The position numbers and the translations under genes are program-made. A model generated the notes under the pieces. It had not been told where the DNA came from, ran no database searches, and saw nothing but the letters and a program-made list of their open reading frames with translations. This document shows, one piece after another, positions 55,651-64,000 of a DNA stretch of 64,000 bases (position 1 is its first letter; the number at the start of each line of letters is the position of its first letter). The DNA is from Methylobacterium jeotgali (GTDB lineage: Bacteria; Pseudomonadota; Alphaproteobacteria; Rhizobiales; Beijerinckiaceae), in contig NZ_BPQR01000001.1 in the NCBI RefSeq assembly GCF_022179345.1, positions 1 to 64,000 on the forward strand, in the 5' to 3' direction.

Positions 55651-58600
55651 TCAGATGCCCTCGAACCGTCCGCTGGCATGGGCGAGCATGGTATAGACCT
55701 TGCCCGTCTCCGAGGTGAGGTAGGCGTCGGCCCGGCGCGAGTCGCGGTCGTTGCGCGAGACCTCGCCGAGCAGCCGCTCGAACTCGTTCACGTAGCGGTC
55801 GACGGTCTTGCGGAACTCCGCATCGGCCCGGTAGCGGCGCTGGATCTCGCCGAAGGTCTGGCGGCCCTGCGCCGTGTAGAGCTTCGGCGTGAACAGGTCG
55901 GCCTCGCCCTGCCGATAGCGCTGCCAGAGGTCGACCGCGGTGGCGTGGTCGATCATCCGGGCGATGTCGGCGGCGATGGTGTCGAGCGGGCTGCGCCCCT
56001 GAGCACCCGTCTCCGCCTTCGGCTGAGCGGCGGGCGCCTGGTCCTCGTCCTCGTCGAGCGAGGCGCGGGTCAGCAGGTCGGAGAGCCAGCCGCGCTTGTC
56101 GCCGGGGGCGGGGGCCGCCGCCGGGACGCTCGGCCGCGGGGCGGCCTTCTGCCGGGCGGCCGCCTCCGCACCGTTGCCGGCGGCCGGCCGCTGCACCTGG
56201 GCGGGCTTCGCCGGAGCGGGCTGGGACGCGGCCGGCTGGGGCGCTGCCGCCCGGGGAGTCTGGGCGACGGCCACGGCCTTGGCGGCGACGGGCTGCACGA
56301 CGTCGACGGAGCGGTTCGAGCGGGCGACGAGGGCCGAGAGCTCGTTGAGCGCCTCGATCTGCTCGGAGATCACCCGGCGCATCTCCGCCGTGGCGTCCTG
56401 CGTCTCACGGGGGATCTCGAGGACGCCGCGGCCGAGCTCGGCCCGGGTCGCCTCGAGGTCGCCGCGGATGGACGAGGCCATCTCGCGCAGGCCGGCGACG
56501 GACTCGCCGAGGCGGCCCTGCGCGCGCTCGAACACGCTGCGCACCTCGCGGGTCGCCGCCTCGACGGCCTCCCGGACGGCCTTGGTCGCGCGTTCGCTCT
56601 CCGAGCCGGCTCCGGCCTGGAGCCGCTCGAACTCGCCGGTCACCGCTGCGCCGGCCTCGCGGGCCTGCTTCGACAGCTCGGCGCCGACGCTGCGGGCGCG
56701 CTCCTCGGCGGCGCGCAGGGCGGTCTCCACGGACTGCCCGAACCGCTGCGTCTGCGCCTCCAGGGCGGTGGAGCGCTCCTCGATGCCGGCGAGCGCGGCG
56801 CTCAGCGCCTCCTCGCGGCCGGCGATGCTGGCGCCGAGGCGCTCCTCGACGCCCGCGAGCGTGCCCGCCGCGTCGGTCAGGGCCACGACGTGGCCGCGGC
56901 TGCGCTCGGCGAGGCTGCGGCCATGGGTATCGAGGGCGCCGGCCAGCGCGCTCGCCTCCTTGAGGGCCCCCTGCGAGACCTCCTGCAGCAGGCCGATCTG
57001 CGCGCCGACGCCGTCGCTCGCCCGGACCGTCTCGGCGGCGATCCGCCCGAGGGCGGTCTGGATCTGCTCGACGCGGCCGGCGAGCCCCGCCTCGATGGCG
57101 CCGAGATTCTCGCCGGCGCCGGAGACCAGCTCGGAGAGGGCGGCGTTGGCGGTCTCGATGCGGGCCAGGAGGCCGCCGAGATCCCCGTGGAGCCGGTCGC
57201 CGGTCTCGGCGAGGCCGGCGAGGGCCCGCGCGGCGCCTTCCTCGACGGAGGCGCGCAGCAGGCGCGCCGCCTCCGCGGAGCGGGCGGCGAGCTCCTGGGT
57301 GCGCTTCTCCAGGGCCTCGACCAGCGGCGCTCCGGTGACGGTGAGCGCCCGCTCGATCGCCTCGCCCCGCTGGCCGAGATCCTCGGCGAGCTGCCGGGCG
57401 GGACCGTCGAGGAGGTCGCGCAGGCGGGTCACGCCGTCCTCCAGGCTCCGGGCGGTCTCGCCACCGGTCGCGTCGAGGGTCTGCACGAGGTTGCCGCCCC
57501 GCTCCTCGATGGCCCGGACGATCCGCTCGGCGCCTTGAGCGAGGCGCCGCGACAGAGCCTCGCCGCGCTCGTCCACGAGGGCGCCGAGCGCCGTGGCGCG
57601 GCGCTCGAAGCCGTCGCCCATGCGGGCGGTGCGCTCGTCGAGGAGGGCGGCGATGGTGGCGTTGCGCTCGTCCAGCGCGGCGGTGAGCGCCGCGACATGG
57701 GCCTCGGCCGCCGCGGCGTGCACCTTGGCGCGCTCGTCGAAGGCAGCGGCGAGCGCCGCGATCCGCTCCTCGGCCATGGCGGCGAAGGCGTCGTGGCGGT
57801 CGTCGAAGGCGGTGGCGAGGGCATCGCCACGGGCGGCGACGAGGCTCGCGAAGACCTTCATGCGGTTGTCGAGACGCTGGGTGAAGGCCTCGCTGCGGTT
57901 GGCGACGACGGTATCGAGATCGCGGACCCGATCCTCCAGGCCGGTGCCGATGGCGCGGGCCCGATCCTCGAAGGTCGCGGCCTGCGCCTCGAGGAGCCCG
58001 GCGATCTCGCCGGCCCGGCCGTCGAGGAGGGCGCGCATCTCGTCCACGCGGCCGTCCATGACACCGCGAAGCTCCGTGGAGCGGGCATCGAGCAGGCCGT
58101 GCACCGCCTGGATGCTCTCGTCGAGCAGATGCGCGAGATCTTCCGCGCGGCTGCGCAGGGCGGCGGTGATGCGGCCCTCGCCCTCGCCGAGCAGGCGCTC
58201 GATCTCGGTCGCCGCCTCGTTGAGGCGCGCCACGACGGTCTCGCCGCGCCGGTCGAGGACCTCGCCGAGACCCGCCCCGCCGCGGTCGAACAGCCGGCCG
58301 AGCTCGGCCATGCGGGCGCCGAGCGCCCCGAACACGGCCTTGCCGCGCGTCTCGATCTCCTCGCCCATGGCAGCGGTGCGCTCGGCGACGAGGCGATCGA
58401 TCTCCCCGGCGCCGGCGTCGAAGGCGGCGCGGATGGTGTCGGCCTGCGTGCCGAGGGTGCCCTCGATGCGCCGGCCGTTCTCGTGAAGGGCCTCGCCGAT
58501 GGCCTCGAGCCGGGCGACGATGCCGTTGTCGAAGCGGGCGGCGGTGTCGTCGAGGCGCAACGCCAGGCCGCGGGCCCGCTCGTCGAAGGCCTCGCCGATC

Positions 58601-61600
58601 TCGGCCGAGCGCACCTGCAGCGTCTGCGCGAGGGCCTCGGAAAGGGCGAGCACGCGGCCGGCCATGTCCTCGGTGCGTGCGGCGAGCGCCTCCTCGACGG
58701 CCCGGCTGCGGGCGTCGAAGCTCGTCCCGACGGCTTCCAGCCGCGCGAAGGCGACTCCATCGAGGCGCTTGGCGACCTCCTCCAGCCCCTGGATGAGGGC
58801 GGCGCCCCGGCGCTCGAAACCGTTGCCGATCTCGGCCGAGCGGGCGCCGAGGGCATCGCCGAGGCTCGCCATGCGGCCGGCGATGTCCTGGGCGAGGCTC
58901 TCGGTGCGGCCGTCGAGGGCCTGCACGAGGTCGCGGCCGCCCTCGGTCATGATGCGGGCCATCTCGCCGGTGCGCGTGACCAGCGCCTCGTTGAGGGCGG
59001 TCGCCCGCGCCCCGAGATGGGCGTCGACGCGGCCGACGAGGTTGCCGAAGGTCTCCTCGATCTCGGCGGTCCGCCGGGCGGAGCGCTCCTCAAGGGCGCC
59101 GAGATGGGTCTCGACCGCCTTGCCGGCCTCGCGGGCGCGCTCGGCGATGCCGTCGGCGACCGCCTTGCCCTGCACCGTGACGATGCGGTCCATGCTCTCC
59201 AGCTGATCGACCACGAAGGCGCCGAGGGAGGTGGTGTCGCGGGAGATGCGGTCGGCGAGGATATCGCCCCGCGCGATGGTCTCGTGGAGGGCGGCGAGGC
59301 GGTCGCCGAGGACCTGCTCGATGGCGCGGGTCCGGGTATCGGCGGCCTCGGTGAAGGCGGCGCCGGTCTGGTTGAGGGCGTCGGTGACGCGGGCGCCCTG
59401 GGCCGCGACGGCGAGCACGATGTCGCGGCCGGTGCCGGCGAGGCGGGTATGGGCGTCGTCGACCTGGCCGGCGATCAGTTCGCTCATGCCGCGGCCGTGG
59501 TTCTCGAAGGCGGTCTCGATCTCGGCGAGCTTGGCGTTCAGCGTGCCGCCGACGCCGTCCGCCGCGCGGGTGACGACGGAGGCGGCGGTCGCCGCGCGGG
59601 CGCCAAGATCGCGGTCGAGGGCCTCGATCGTCTCGCGCAGGCTGGCGGTGGCCGCCTCGACGCGGCGGCCGAGCTCCCCGTGCAGCTCGTCGGCCGAGCC
59701 GCGGAAGCGGGACAGGATGCCGGCCGTGCCGGTCTCGACGGCGAGCAGCACCGCGTCGGCGGACTGGCGCAGGTCGTCCCGCGACGCCTCGAAGCGCGCG
59801 ACCGCCTCGCCCGTGCGCTCGGTGACGGCGCCGGCCGCGCCCTCGGTGGCGTCGGCGAGCCGGGCCGCGGCCTCGGCGGTGCGGCGGGACAGCTCCTCCA
59901 CAGTAGCGGCCAGGCGTCGCTCGAAGATCTGCACGGCCTCGACGGTGCGGGCCTCCAGCTCGCCCGTGGCGCCCGCGGCCGAGCGGCGCATGGACTGCGT
60001 GGCCTCGCTGGCGCTGGCGCCGAGGGTGACGCTCGCCTCCTCGGCGGTGCGGCGCAGGAGGTCGGCGGCCTCGGCGGCGCGGTCCGACACCTCGGTGCCG
60101 AGGGTGCCGGCGGCGGCGCGCAGGCTCGCGACGGCGCCCTCGGCGCTGGTCTCGAAGCTGCGGCCCAGGGACGAGAAGGTCTCGACCACGCCGCTCGCGG
60201 CGAGGGCAAGGCCGGCCTGGGTCTCGCGCCCCCGGTTCTCGATGAGGTCGGAGACGCTGGCGCCGGCGGTCTCGATGTCGGTGCGCAGCGCCGCGCCGCG
60301 GCTGGCGATGTCCTCGGACAGCGCGGCGCCGACGGCGGACACCTGGGCGCGCAGGGACTCCCCGGTCTCGGCGAAGCGCGCGGTGATATCGCCCCCGGTT
60401 GCGGAGAAGCGCTCGGCGAGGTCGTTGCCGCGCGTCAGGAAGGTGCCTTCCAGCGTCTGGGCGGAGCGCTCGAAGGTCTCGCGGACCTCGGTGCCCTGGC
60501 GGGTGATCGCCTCCATCACTCCGGCGCCGGTCTCGGCGAGGTTGCGGGCGACATGCGCGGCGTTGTCGGCGAGCGTGCCGGTGATGTGGCCGCCGGTGGT
60601 CTCCAGCGCCTTCGTCACCTCCGCGGCGCGGCCCGCCATCGCCTCGACCACCCGGTCGCCGGCATGGCCGAGCGCCGCGGTGATGGTGTCGCCGCGCTCG
60701 CCGAGCGCCTGGGAGACGGCCGCACCCCGGGCGTCGATGGCGCCGGTGACGCGCTCGCCCGCGCCGGTCATCGCCGAGACGATCTTCTCGGCCGCCCCCT
60801 CCAGCTCCTGGCTCAGGCTGTGATGGGTGCCGGAGATGGCGCCGCGCACGCGCTCGGCGTTGGCGACGATGGACTCCCGCTGGGCCACCAGTTCGTCGAC
60901 GAGGGAGCGGATGCGGATCTCGTTGTCGGAATAGGCCCGCTCCAGGGTGGCGATCTCGCCGCGCACCAGGGTCTCCAGCTCGCCGGCGCGGGCGAGCGCC
61001 CGCTCGACGCCGTCGCCCACGGCCGCCACCTCGCGGCGCACGGTCTGCGACATGGTCAGCACGGCGTCGGTCGAGAAGGTGTCGGGTTCGGCGAGCCGCA
61101 CGGCGACCTCGCCCACGGCGCGGGCGACGAGGCGCATCTCCTGGGCGCGCACGGCGAGCATCGCCGCCACGGCGAAGAGCAGCGGCGGCAGGGCCAGCGC
61201 GGCGGCGGCGATCACGCCCTGGACGGGCGTGAGGCCGGCAAGCACGCCGGAGAGGTCGCCGCCGGCCTGGCCTGAGGCGAGCGCGGTCAGGCCTCCGATC
61301 CAGAGGAGGGCGGCGAGCGCCGCGAACAGGTAGGGGCGCTTCGAGGTGCGCACCCGCAGGGTCTGCTGGAGCACGCCGATGTTGCGGCGGTCGTCGTTGG
61401 CCACGAGCGAGCGGTCGGGCGGCAGCAGGCCGCCCTCGCGAGCCGGGCGCGGCTGATCGGGCGCGGGCACCTCGGAGGACAGCGGCGGATCGAGATCGAG
61501 GCGGGGGGGCTGCGTGCGGCCGGCCGCCTCCACGAGGGGGTCGCCGTCCCCGACATCGGGCAGGCGCGGCTCGGGCCGCGTCTCGCCGTCGCGGGTCAGG

Positions 61601-61677
61601 ACGTCGAGGCTGAGCGCCTGCTCGATGGCCGAGAGCGCCGCCTCGGCCGGATCCTTGAGCTTCTTCTCGGTGGCCAT
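55651..61677 (-). CDS. giant coiled-coil polar growth protein (GPR/RgsE-like)
   Basis: A 2008-residue protein. An acidic N-terminus is followed by two membrane helices (about 115-134 and 152-176). Residues about 180-1800 are one long helical coiled coil with apolipoprotein-like periodicity and very high Ala, Glu and Arg content. A Pro/Ala-rich linker precedes a conserved C-terminal domain (WQRYRQGEADLFTPKLYT, then FGEIQRRYR, VDRYVNEFERLL and TGKVYTMLAHASGRFEGI). This is the plan of GPR of Agrobacterium and RgsE of Sinorhizobium, which form a ring at the growing pole. A role in polar growth is expected but inferred. The antisense strand is open for 1878 codons, a composition artefact. Confidence 0.82.
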   Translation of the reverse strand: MATEKKLKDPAEAALSAIEQALSLDVLTRDGETRPEPRLPDVGDGDPLVEAAGRTQPPRLDLDPPLSSEVPAPDQPRPAREGGLLPPDRSLVANDDRRNIGVLQQTLRVRTSKRPYLFAALAALLWIGGLTALASGQAGGDLSGVLAGLTPVQGVIAAAALALPPLLFAVAAMLAVRAQEMRLVARAVGEVAVRLAEPDTFSTDAVLTMSQTVRREVAAVGDGVERALARAGELETLVRGEIATLERAYSDNEIRIRSLVDELVAQRESIVANAERVRGAISGTHHSLSQELEGAAEKIVSAMTGAGERVTGAIDARGAAVSQALGERGDTITAALGHAGDRVVEAMAGRAAEVTKALETTGGHITGTLADNAAHVARNLAETGAGVMEAITRQGTEVRETFERSAQTLEGTFLTRGNDLAERFSATGGDITARFAETGESLRAQVSAVGAALSEDIASRGAALRTDIETAGASVSDLIENRGRETQAGLALAASGVVETFSSLGRSFETSAEGAVASLRAAAGTLGTEVSDRAAEAADLLRRTAEEASVTLGASASEATQSMRRSAAGATGELEARTVEAVQIFERRLAATVEELSRRTAEAAARLADATEGAAGAVTERTGEAVARFEASRDDLRQSADAVLLAVETGTAGILSRFRGSADELHGELGRRVEAATASLRETIEALDRDLGARAATAASVVTRAADGVGGTLNAKLAEIETAFENHGRGMSELIAGQVDDAHTRLAGTGRDIVLAVAAQGARVTDALNQTGAAFTEAADTRTRAIEQVLGDRLAALHETIARGDILADRISRDTTSLGAFVVDQLESMDRIVTVQGKAVADGIAERAREAGKAVETHLGALEERSARRTAEIEETFGNLVGRVDAHLGARATALNEALVTRTGEMARIMTEGGRDLVQALDGRTESLAQDIAGRMASLGDALGARSAEIGNGFERRGAALIQGLEEVAKRLDGVAFARLEAVGTSFDARSRAVEEALAARTEDMAGRVLALSEALAQTLQVRSAEIGEAFDERARGLALRLDDTAARFDNGIVARLEAIGEALHENGRRIEGTLGTQADTIRAAFDAGAGEIDRLVAERTAAMGEEIETRGKAVFGALGARMAELGRLFDRGGAGLGEVLDRRGETVVARLNEAATEIERLLGEGEGRITAALRSRAEDLAHLLDESIQAVHGLLDARSTELRGVMDGRVDEMRALLDGRAGEIAGLLEAQAATFEDRARAIGTGLEDRVRDLDTVVANRSEAFTQRLDNRMKVFASLVAARGDALATAFDDRHDAFAAMAEERIAALAAAFDERAKVHAAAAEAHVAALTAALDERNATIAALLDERTARMGDGFERRATALGALVDERGEALSRRLAQGAERIVRAIEERGGNLVQTLDATGGETARSLEDGVTRLRDLLDGPARQLAEDLGQRGEAIERALTVTGAPLVEALEKRTQELAARSAEAARLLRASVEEGAARALAGLAETGDRLHGDLGGLLARIETANAALSELVSGAGENLGAIEAGLAGRVEQIQTALGRIAAETVRASDGVGAQIGLLQEVSQGALKEASALAGALDTHGRSLAERSRGHVVALTDAAGTLAGVEERLGASIAGREEALSAALAGIEERSTALEAQTQRFGQSVETALRAAEERARSVGAELSKQAREAGAAVTGEFERLQAGAGSESERATKAVREAVEAATREVRSVFERAQGRLGESVAGLREMASSIRGDLEATRAELGRGVLEIPRETQDATAEMRRVISEQIEALNELSALVARSNRSVDVVQPVAAKAVAVAQTPRAAAPQPAASQPAPAKPAQVQRPAAGNGAEAAARQKAAPRPSVPAAAPAPGDKRGWLSDLLTRASLDEDEDQAPAAQPKAETGAQGRSPLDTIAADIARMIDHATAVDLWQRYRQGEADLFTPKLYTAQGRQTFGEIQRRYRADAEFRKTVDRYVNEFERLLGEVSRNDRDSRRADAYLTSETGKVYTMLAHASGRFEGI

Positions 61678-61947
61678 GCAACGCCTCTGTACGCGTGGTC
61701 TTGAACGCTGCCGGCCGCGCCCGGCAGCGGAGACACAACTACCCGTTTACCAAGGAAGCTTAGACGCCGCCGCCCTCCCGGAATACCCGAAGGCGGGGAC
61801 GGCTCGAAAAAACCTTAACGGAATGGTTACCACGCCGGCCGCGCCGGGCCGGAGCGCAGCTATCTCCATGGCCGGACAAGGCTTAAGGGTCGGCCCGACG
61901 GGCACCCGCATTGTGGACAGCCGGGGACCGCCGGAACGCGCCCGGGC

Positions 61948-62292
61948 ATGGCGGCAGGACGAGCGGTGAGCACTGAGATCGACCACGCCCATCTCGCCGC
62001 GCAGACCGGCGGCGACACCAGCCTCGCCCGCGAGCTGCTGGACCTGTTCGCCGGCCAGTGCGGAAGCCTCGTCCCGAAGATCCTCGATCCGGCGCTGCCG
62101 GCGGCCGACCGGGCGGACGCGGCCCATACCCTGCGCGGCTCGGCCGCCGGCATCGGCGCGCCGCGGGTCGCGGCCGCCTGCGAGACCCTCGAGGCCGGCC
62201 TTCGCGTGACGGGAAGCGCAGCACCGGACGCGCTCGCCGTGCTGACGGCCGCGGCCGAGGCCGCCGTCGCCGAGATCGGGCGGCGCGGCTGA
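61948..62292 (+). CDS. Hpt domain phosphotransfer protein
   Basis: A single HPt four-helix bundle of up to 114 residues. The phosphorylatable His is in AHTLRGSAAGIGA (consensus HxLKGSA), preceded by TSLARELLDLFAGQCGSLVPKIL. It would relay phosphate between a hybrid kinase and a regulator. A GTG at 61966 with AGGACGAG upstream is an alternative start. It is divergent from the giant protein gene; no partner kinase is adjacent. Confidence 0.82.
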   Translation: MAAGRAVSTEIDHAHLAAQTGGDTSLARELLDLFAGQCGSLVPKILDPALPAADRADAAHTLRGSAAGIGAPRVAAACETLEAGLRVTGSAAPDALAVLTAAAEAAVAEIGRRG

Positions 62293-62489
62293 GCGGTCCG
62301 GCAGCGGCTGCATTTCTTTGACGCAGCGGCGCTGCCGGCCCTCGCCGCCGCGCCACAGGGAGCCCACTTGCTGCGCGCGGGGACGCGAGAACGGCGGGCG
62401 CGGCCCTTGCAATCCGTGGCGGCCCCCTCCAAGCAGGCGGCGCCGCGCGGCATTCACCATTCAATCGCCGGGCGGGGCGGGAGTCATCG

Positions 62490-62810
62490 ATGCCGAAGAT
62501 CACCTTCATCGACCATGCCGGGACAGCCCGAACGGTCGAGGGCGTGGTCGGCGCGACCGTCATGGAAGCGGCGCTGCGCAACAACGTGCCCGGCATCGAC
62601 GCCGAGTGCGGCGGCGCCTGCGCCTGCGCCACCTGCCACGTCTACGTCGACGCGGCGTGGATCGACCGGGTCGGCAAGGCGCAGGACATGGAGCAGGACA
62701 TGCTCGACTTCGCCACCGACGTGCGCGACACCTCGCGCCTCTCCTGCCAGATCCGCATCGAGCCCGAGTATGACGGGCTGACCGTCACGACGCCCGCCCG
62801 CCAGGGCTGA
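62490..62810 (+). CDS. 2Fe-2S ferredoxin (adrenodoxin type)
   Basis: A 106-residue ferredoxin. Cluster cysteines are seen in DAECGGACACATCHVYV (the C-x5-C-x2-C pattern) and a fourth in RLSCQIRI. The group serves cytochrome P450 and Fe-S assembly systems. It is a stand-alone gene beginning at ATG 62490. The spacing LEVAL-type helix MEAALRNNVPGIDA matches the family. Confidence 0.92.
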   Translation: MPKITFIDHAGTARTVEGVVGATVMEAALRNNVPGIDAECGGACACATCHVYVDAAWIDRVGKAQDMEQDMLDFATDVRDTSRLSCQIRIEPEYDGLTVTTPARQG

Positions 62811-62819
62811 GCGCGGCGC

Positions 62820-64000
62820 CTACCGCATCAAGGCGCGCATCGCACCGTCGAGCCCTTCGAGCGTCAGCGGGAACATGCGGCCGCCCATGAGGCCGCGCAC
62901 CATGCCGATCGACTGGGTGTAGGCCCAGTGCTGGGCCGGCACCGGGTTCAGCCAGACCGCCTTCGGGAAGTGGTCGAGGATGCGCTGGAGCCAGGCCGAG
63001 CCCGACTCCGCGTTCCAGTGCTCGACGGAGCCGCCGGCCATGGCGATCTCGTAGGGGCTCATGGAGGCGTCGCCGACGAAGACGACGCTGTAGTCCGGCG
63101 GGTAGGTGCGGATCACGTCGAGGAGCGGGATGCGCGCCTCGTGGCGCCGGGCGTTCTCCTGCCAGAGCGTCTCGTAGGGGCAGTTGTGGAAGTAGTAGTG
63201 GGCGAGGTTCTTGAACTCGCCCCGCGCCGCCGAGAATAGCTGCTCGGCGAGCATCACGTGGCCGTCCATCGAGCCGCCGACGTCGAGGAGGAGCAGCACC
63301 TTCACGGCGTTGCGCCGCTCCGGCCGCAGGCGCAGGTCGAGATAGCCCCGCGCGGCGCTTGAGCGGATCGTGCCGTCGAGATCGAGCTCCTCGGCCGCGC
63401 CGGCTCTCGCGAAGCGGCGCAGGCGCCGGAGCGCGATGCGCAGGCTGCGGGTGTCGAGCTCGCGGCCGTCGTCGAGGTCGCGGAAGTCGCGCCTGTCCCA
63501 GACCTTCACGGCGCGGAAGTTCCGGTTGCCCTCCTGACCGATGCGGATGCCCTCGGGGTTGTAGCCGTAGGCGCCGAAGGGCGAGGTGCCGCCGGTGCCG
63601 ATCCATTTCGAGCCGCCCTGGTGGCGTCCCTTCTGCTCGGCGAGGCGCTGCTTCAGGGTCTCGAACAGCCGGTCCCAGCCGAGCGCCTTCAGTTCCGCCT
63701 TCTCCTCCTCGGAGAGGTGCTTCTCAACGAGCTTGCGCAGCCACTCCTCGGGGATCGGCGTCGGGCCTTGACCCTCACCGTCGCCGAGCGTCTCGAGCCC
63801 CTTGAAGACGGTGCCGAACACCCGGTCGAAGCGGTCGAGATGGCGCTCGTTCTTCACCAGCGCCACGCGGGCGAGGTGATAGAAATCCTCGACGCGCTTG
63901 CCCGCGAGATCGCGGTCGAGGGCGCCGAGCAGCGTCAGGTACTCCCGCGGCGTGACCGGGACGCGGGCCTCGCGCAGGGCGGCGAAGAACTGGAGCAGCA
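62820..64000 (-). CDS. VWA domain protein (CoxE-like), 5' end at the window edge
   Basis: The C-terminal half is a von Willebrand type A domain: LLLLDVGGSMDGHVMLAEQLFSAA carries a D-x-G-G-S MIDAS motif, and VVFVGDASMSPYEI follows. N-terminal sequence includes VPVTPREYLTLLGALDRDL and FYHLARVALVKNERHLDRFDRVF. The frame runs past the edge with only about 40 residues visible before 63866; the codon before 63998 ends in TG, so the start is likely one base outside the window. CoxE-like proteins act with MoxR-type AAA ATPases in metalloenzyme assembly; the partner is not in view. Confidence 0.85.
   Translation of the reverse strand, partial: LLQFFAALREARVPVTPREYLTLLGALDRDLAGKRVEDFYHLARVALVKNERHLDRFDRVFGTVFKGLETLGDGEGQGPTPIPEEWLRKLVEKHLSEEEKAELKALGWDRLFETLKQRLAEQKGRHQGGSKWIGTGGTSPFGAYGYNPEGIRIGQEGNRNFRAVKVWDRRDFRDLDDGRELDTRSLRIALRRLRRFARAGAAEELDLDGTIRSSAARGYLDLRLRPERRNAVKVLLLLDVGGSMDGHVMLAEQLFSAARGEFKNLAHYYFHNCPYETLWQENARRHEARIPLLDVIRTYPPDYSVVFVGDASMSPYEIAMAGGSVEHWNAESGSAWLQRILDHFPKAVWLNPVPAQHWAYTQSIGMVRGLMGGRMFPLTLEGLDGAMRALMR

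Noticed and set aside
55639..61275. A 1878-codon open frame antisense to the giant coiled-coil gene
   Set aside because: Its translation is Gly/Leu/Ala/Arg/Asp-rich with no family features and mirrors the Ala-Glu-Arg-rich coil of the true gene; long antisense frames are expected at this GC content.
61810..61830. CtrA-like box (TTAA...TTAC) between the GPR-like and HPt genes
   Set aside because: The spacing is 8 bases rather than 7 and the second half-site is imperfect, so it does not meet the TTAA-N7-TTAA consensus.

Overview
The window is a high-GC alphaproteobacterial chromosome segment. It is most like Methylobacterium/Methylorubrum (order Hyphomicrobiales), inferred from a stand-alone methylmalonyl-CoA mutase large subunit, an EcfG-type general-stress sigma factor, a MucR/Ros relative, a nadABC operon with a NadQ-type regulator, and a ~2000-residue GPR/RgsE-like polar growth protein. 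No rRNA, plasmid or phage structural module is visible. Genes are tightly packed, often with ATGA or GTGA overlaps.

Layout. 0.2-9.5 kb: a stress-type flavin-barrel protein, pncB-pxpA (overlapping), an AI-2E permease, a HisN-type phosphatase, a secreted protein, a YcjX-type P-loop protein, a CoA-binding protein and a thioesterase. 9.6-13.2 kb: rplM-rpsI, a basic DUF5872-like protein behind a possible EcfG promoter, argC and a zinc-ligand-poor MucR relative. 13.3-22.6 kb: a genomic island in the 3' half of tRNA-Arg(TCT), bounded by 50-bp imperfect direct repeats. It has decayed integrases at both ends, an AlpA-type protein, a frameshifted small gene, a LuxR-type regulator, a DUF6065-like gene and a 1329-residue modular secreted protein; matching palindromes lie in the divergent promoter region of the last two. 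22.6-31 kb: a PepSY protein whose C-terminus is supplied by the att repeat, mcmA, a sugar epimerase, tRNA-Ser(GCT), a glycosyltransferase, an acyl-CoA synthetase and a sigma factor with a NepR-like N-terminus. 31.4-36 kb: nadABC behind two perfect inverted repeats, then an L,D-transpeptidase. 36-41.2 kb: acetyltransferase, rhodanese, DUF971, moaA, two TPM-domain genes, lemA and a SelW-like protein. 41.2-48.6 kb: HWE histidine kinase, adenylate cyclase, nadQ-type regulator, thiED, and an XRE-cupin regulator followed by a ComJ-like gene. 48.6-53.7 kb: an Mla-type lipid transport operon ending with an auxiliary lipoprotein and preceded by an MFS gene. 53.8-64 kb: a CheZ-like protein, DUF1489 with an apparent ATT start, the giant GPR-like protein, an HPt protein, a ferredoxin and a CoxE-like VWA protein running off the right edge.

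How parts connect. pncB (salvage), nadABC (de novo synthesis) and the NadQ-type regulator form an NAD module within 45 kb. The NepR-EcfG fusion suggests a variant of the PhyR-NepR-EcfG partner switch. The LuxR-type regulator, the paired palindromes and the large modular protein look like a regulated surface-protein cassette carried on the island. All functions are read from sequence by family recognition; no database search was run.
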